Translations under genes and position numbers: made by a program
Notes under the pieces: generated by a model
What the model was told of the DNA's origin: nothing
The model's input: only the letters and a program-made list of their open reading frames with translations
Database searches by the model: none
Shown: positions 59,808 through 64,000 of the stretch, piece by piece
Position numbering within the stretch: position 1 is the first letter of the stretch
Layout: each line of letters starts with the position of its first letter
Source of the DNA: Galaxea fascicularis
Taxonomy: Eukaryota; Cnidaria; Anthozoa; Scleractinia; Euphylliidae
DNA length: 64,000 bases
Direction: 5' to 3'
NCBI GenBank assembly: GCA_948470475.1
Contig: OX419337.1
Span: 25,975,045-26,039,044 of the forward strand

Positions 59808-62800
59808 ATGGCCCCGTCTACACTGGTTATGATAGCGCTCTTGTTCTCTGGCCTGGTTTACAACGCCGCATTTGCAGATGAACAGTGCAATGGGCCCCGC
59901 CAGGCCTTGATACACAGAAAGATGCTACGAGGACACACTTATGGCAAGCGATTTGCTCGATCCGGTCATGCCGAATGTTTGCATACATGCAGATTAGAAA
60001 ACGTCTGCCAAAGTTTCAACTTCGTGATTTCAACGAGTGAGTGTGAGTTCAACAACCGCACAAAGGAAGCAAGCCCCGAGAATTTTGTTAACGACTCAGA
60101 CCGATACTATGTTAAACTAGATGTACACAGAGGTACGAGTCACAAATATCACTATTTATAGCATGTCGTATACAATACAGCCAATCAAAATGTCTTTGTT
60201 GCACTGAGCTTATATCAATGGTATGGACCTGTGTATGTCCTATGCCATATGAGTATAAGATCGTTATGCAAAGGTTACTACTGGCACACCATGAAATATT
60301 CCGTTTACATTGTACAGCGTAATACCCAGTACCACAGGAAAGTACTGCTTATATTAGAAGCTTTTAATTGAATACTCGTACTTTAAGCATTTTATCCACA
60401 CATTCAAACGTTAGGACCACCTTCTACAGCATAATAAACAGCAAAAGAATCATACGTACTTAGAATTTTATACATGTGACTCGGCTTTGGGATATCTTTT
60501 TGTATATAAGTTGATTAATCTGACCATTTTCCAGTACCTCTTGGCTCCATCCCTGAGCTGCCGGCCAAGTCTTGCCAAGAAATCAAGGCCAATGAGGAGG
60601 GTCAGGTCGACAGTGGCAAATACTGGTTCTATTCCATCATACCAGGGACGAGTGTCTTCGCTTACTGCAACATGACAACAGACGGTATGTTAAAATGCCG
60701 CAAAGCGAAAGGGGGAAATCACGCGTGGGGCGTGGCCGCGTGAAACGTGGTGTGAGATCGTGGTGGAGGTCCAATAAACCTCGAAGATTGTACTTCTAAT
60801 AAATTCAAAACAAATCCATTTTATGCTGAATTCAGTATTGTATTCATCTCAATACAAGGCCGATTTGGTGTGGTTTATTTGTATACCTCTTGTTTTCAGA
60901 CATTGACGAGTGCAGCGCGTCTCCTTCCGCCTGTTCCAATGGCGACTGTGAGAACAATGACGGCTCGTATGTTTGCACATGTCATCCTGGTTATACCGGA
61001 AATGGAAAGAGCTGCAGTGGTAAGGACAAGACCGTTTCTCTTGCTTAAGCTGACTTCTCTGAGAGGTGGGGAGGGGTGGGGATAGGGAATGCTCATTCAC
61101 CTGACCGTGGGAGATCTAGGAATAAGATAAGGGGAGTGCGCTGGATCACCGCATGTTCACGATTGCAATGATTGTTGTGTGGAAGAAAGGTTTGAGAGAT
61201 GCCTTCAGATATTACTTCATACAACTTATTTCAGTGCGTAGACATTCCACCATCTGATGGTACAATCTGAAGTACAGAATAATTAAGAAATCTACCCCTA
61301 ATTACCTACACAATAGATGTCAACGTCTGAAAGACAAAAGAAAAACACCAGACCGGCCGCCAGTAAAAGTCTATTAATACTCAAGTTATCGACCAAGAAC
61401 GGGACAAATGTCTTTATCTTACATAGGTGTATATACCTGAAGCTCCTCACGTTTAAAGGTTTTACTTAGACCTGGTTAAAAATGTTTATAGACGAAAGGT
61501 AATCTTTTCTAGTGGCAACTAGGTTGTAAAATAATTACAAGTAGCCTAATTGAAAAAACTGAAAAGGTCTCTTAAATCGAATCTCATAAGTAAACTAACC
61601 ATATTACTTTTGTTTTCCAGATATTGATGAGTGTCGCAGCGGCTTGCATGATTGTCGGCACGCCAATGCATCCTGCAACAACACCGCGGGCTCTTACAGT
61701 TGTGCTTTTTGTATTTACGGAGACGAAAAAACAAGATGCCAAGACGCTCGTGAGTCATTGAATACGTACGGATCAACCTCTTTCCTAGGCTATGTCGCCA
61801 GAGACATGAAGACTGGAAAGAAACTGGGAACGAGGTTGATGTACCATTTCATATGTTATTGGCTGTTATTCAAGTTGTGAAGAAAGGCAGCGTTAGCTAC
61901 CGGGCAGGCAACTAGAAAGAGAACCCACATAATAGTATGTTTAATGAGCAAGACCATGGTTCTGGGTATGTGTTTTACGATACATTTCCTTGCCGTCAAC
62001 AACGTGGAATGACCAGATTTTAAGTTTTCTCGAGAACGTGACCAGACGATGGCAATTTTTCTTATGTCTTCGTCATCTGGTACTTGAATTTTGTCTTTTT
62101 TCTTTTCGTATAGGTGGCCTCCAAATATCTAGCATCCTAAACGTTTCTCCCAACTCAAGTATCCATGGGTACCACTTGGCCTCCTTTTTAGAACCAGTTC
62201 TGCAGGACTCAGCACGAAGTAGGTTTGTGAGATGTTGGCGCGCTGCTTCAGACGGTTGGACGTATTCTGCATTCCACAGTGGGTGTGATGGCAAAGGACC
62301 TACTGTTACTATCATCAAAGTCAATAGTTACTTGTTTGGAGCATACACTAGCCTTTCTTGGCATAGCAGTAAGTATCACAGGGTACTCTGAGTGGAAGTA
62401 GGAGAATTAGCACCCCACCCCTTTCCGACGGGATAATATGCTATCACAGGAGAACTACTTCCACGCCATCAGATGAAATATTAATCTATCCCAGGACACC
62501 CAGCACGAAGTGAAAGTCCCTAGATTGGATGCTAGTCCAACACAGGATCTCCTGCCAGCCTTAAGTGAATTGGATTATCAGTACTTACCACGGTTTAATA
62601 CTATTCCATCACAACATACCAATAATTATCTAAGTCCAACCTGATCTGTTAAACCTTAAGTATCGCTTTGACCATAGAAGGCAATCATATGTACCGAATC
62701 CTGAGGCACAGCACCACAAGGCTTTGCGGCCCAGGTCTCTGTCATTTTGGAAAAACTCTGTTCAGAACAAAACCTTGGATAGCAATACTACAACTATAAA

Positions 62801-63353
62801 CCAATGAGAATTGTGGGATCTGTATCAGGGCACTAGATTGGCAAAGACTATTAAACAAAAGTAACCCAACACATCCCCTAATCCCACAAACTATTGCCTT
62901 TGGTAAGAAGTTGCGTGACACGGCAGTCATAGACATACACAGAGAAATGCTAGGAATTTTCTTCATGAGCATCTGATGTATTCTTTAAGAATTATTTAGT
63001 TATGTATTTGTTATTTCCTTATCCCAGGTCCTTGCGGTTGGGTCGGCGACAATAAAGCATTTATCTACTCACTGTATAATATTCGTGGTAATAATCCTCA
63101 AAAGCTGAATGTTAAACCACATAATTCGCGCGCTATCTACAGATGTTCTTCTCACGGACTAATCTTTGGTGGTGGAGCGGACATCTACATAAGCAATAAT
63201 GCTGGAAGCAACAGTGGGTCACTCACGTGGTGCGGCTATTCCTACCCACTCCCACCAGGCTATTCACATTCTTCTTCATCCTGTACATTTTACGCTGGAA
63301 GCTACACCTTTACTCCTACTGATATTGAAGTGTTTTATGAAACAACCAGTTAA
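59808..63353 (+). CDS. Gene 5: secreted PAN-EGF-EGF-TLDc protein
   Basis: Six exons: 59808-60132, 60535-60684, 60900-61019, 61621-61749, 62114-62368 and 63028-63353. The CDS is 1305 nt (434 residues) with phase-1 introns throughout. It is the twin of gene 2. The only amino-acid change I noticed is Tyr for His in the PAN exon (DSDRYYVKL). Domains are as in gene 2, including the atypical second EGF ([11 protein letters not shown]), so that change predates the duplication. Unlike gene 2 it keeps the 514-bp upstream segment, so regulation may differ even though the product is almost identical. Confidence 0.88.
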
Positions 63354-63974
63354 CTGACGGTATACGCAATTCAGGCAACGTTCGTAAAGACGCGGGTCCA
63401 AATTGGCAACATTTTCAAGAATGCTAAGGCATGACTCATTCTTGACGTCAGTTACTCGGACAGATTCGTGTATCGGGCAACCATACAATTTTCTATGTTA
63501 CGGTGACGAACCACTTATAACAGGCCAGGTGACGCTAAGTTTTAAGCACTGATGTAAGCGGAAAATGAGTCGCGCACCTTACGCCCAGTATCTGTGCCAA
63601 GTTAAGGATAGTACCTCTGCAGATTTATGTGACTTCTTCAATTTCTTTAGTCATGCCTTAACATGCTTGCATTTGGCCGCTTTGGAACTTTGTACCTTCT
63701 CTACATTACAAACGTTCGGGCACAACACTGATAATCTTTTCGAATTTTGCTGAAATTTTGTTACCATGCGAAAACTAAGGGCCACCGAAGCAGTTTTGGA
63801 GACAAGGAGCGAAATTAAAAATACATCTTTGTCATTTGATATACCTTCTGTCTATCAAAAAATAGGTATCATCGTGTGTGCAAATACACCTCTACTTCAG
63901 TGCGCAAGCTTGACTGATTGATAACGTGGCGTGACACATTGTCACGACTTCTGTGCGCAGGAAGGATACGCAAT
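63354..63974. other. 3' flank module of gene 5
   Basis: Near-identical to 14975-15595. No gene is seen; the frame at 63565-63753 has no domain support. Confidence 0.6.
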
Positions 63975-64000
63975 AGAGACCTTAAGCAGTAGACGTTCGT
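63975..64000 (-). mobile_element. Left end of the second Myb/SANT TIR element (cut by the window)
   Basis: AGAGACCTTAAGCAG starts at 63975 after AAT (63972-63974), exactly as at 15596. The insertion is shared by both duplicated blocks. Confidence 0.85.

Overview
The window is eukaryotic, most likely from an anthozoan cnidarian, probably a stony coral. It is AT-rich, its genes are split by GT-AG introns, and it is full of retrotransposon, SINE and foldback-element debris. The secreted EGF/TLDc gene architecture also fits that group. No bacterial-type operon, rRNA gene or CRISPR array is present.

The backbone is a head-to-tail, plus-strand array of one gene family. I can assemble four complete six-exon genes at 11429-14974, 24041-27911, 44599-53967 and 59808-63353. 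A fifth is cut by the left edge, leaving only its last exon at 5797-6122. Each encodes a predicted secreted protein of 434-435 residues. The order is signal peptide, PAN/Apple-like domain, a short fibrinogen-like segment, two calcium-binding EGF-like domains and a C-terminal TLDc domain. All five introns are phase 1 in every complete copy. Below, genes 1-5 are numbered from left to right.

The left 15.6 kb and the right 16 kb (48051-64000) are near-identical copies of each other. Gene 1 corresponds to gene 4, gene 2 to gene 5, and the same transposons sit at the same sites. This is either a very recent tandem duplication with a period of about 48 kb or two haplotypes placed in series by the assembler. 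Gene 4 looks mosaic: exons 2-5 resemble gene 3, while exon 6 and its 3' flank resemble genes 2 and 5.

Intron 5 of gene 4, and the matching intron of gene 1, carries an antisense Ty3/Gypsy LTR retrotransposon. The right copy is complete at 47595-52327, with 157-bp LTRs that differ at 3 positions and a 5-bp target duplication. The left copy runs off the window and has extra lesions. Both copies share an in-frame TAG between protease and reverse transcriptase.

The 16 kb between genes 3 and 4 (27912-44598) has no convincing gene. It holds decayed flank modules of lost family members, a pogo-like TIR element with a nested tRNA-derived SINE, several MITEs, a five-unit 68-bp minisatellite, a 62-bp satellite of about 23 units (38812-40215) and a 51-bp near-perfect palindrome. 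A 943-bp TIR element carrying a Myb/SANT-like gene and two 5'-truncated LINE ends lie in the 3' flank of gene 2 and the 5' flank of gene 3.
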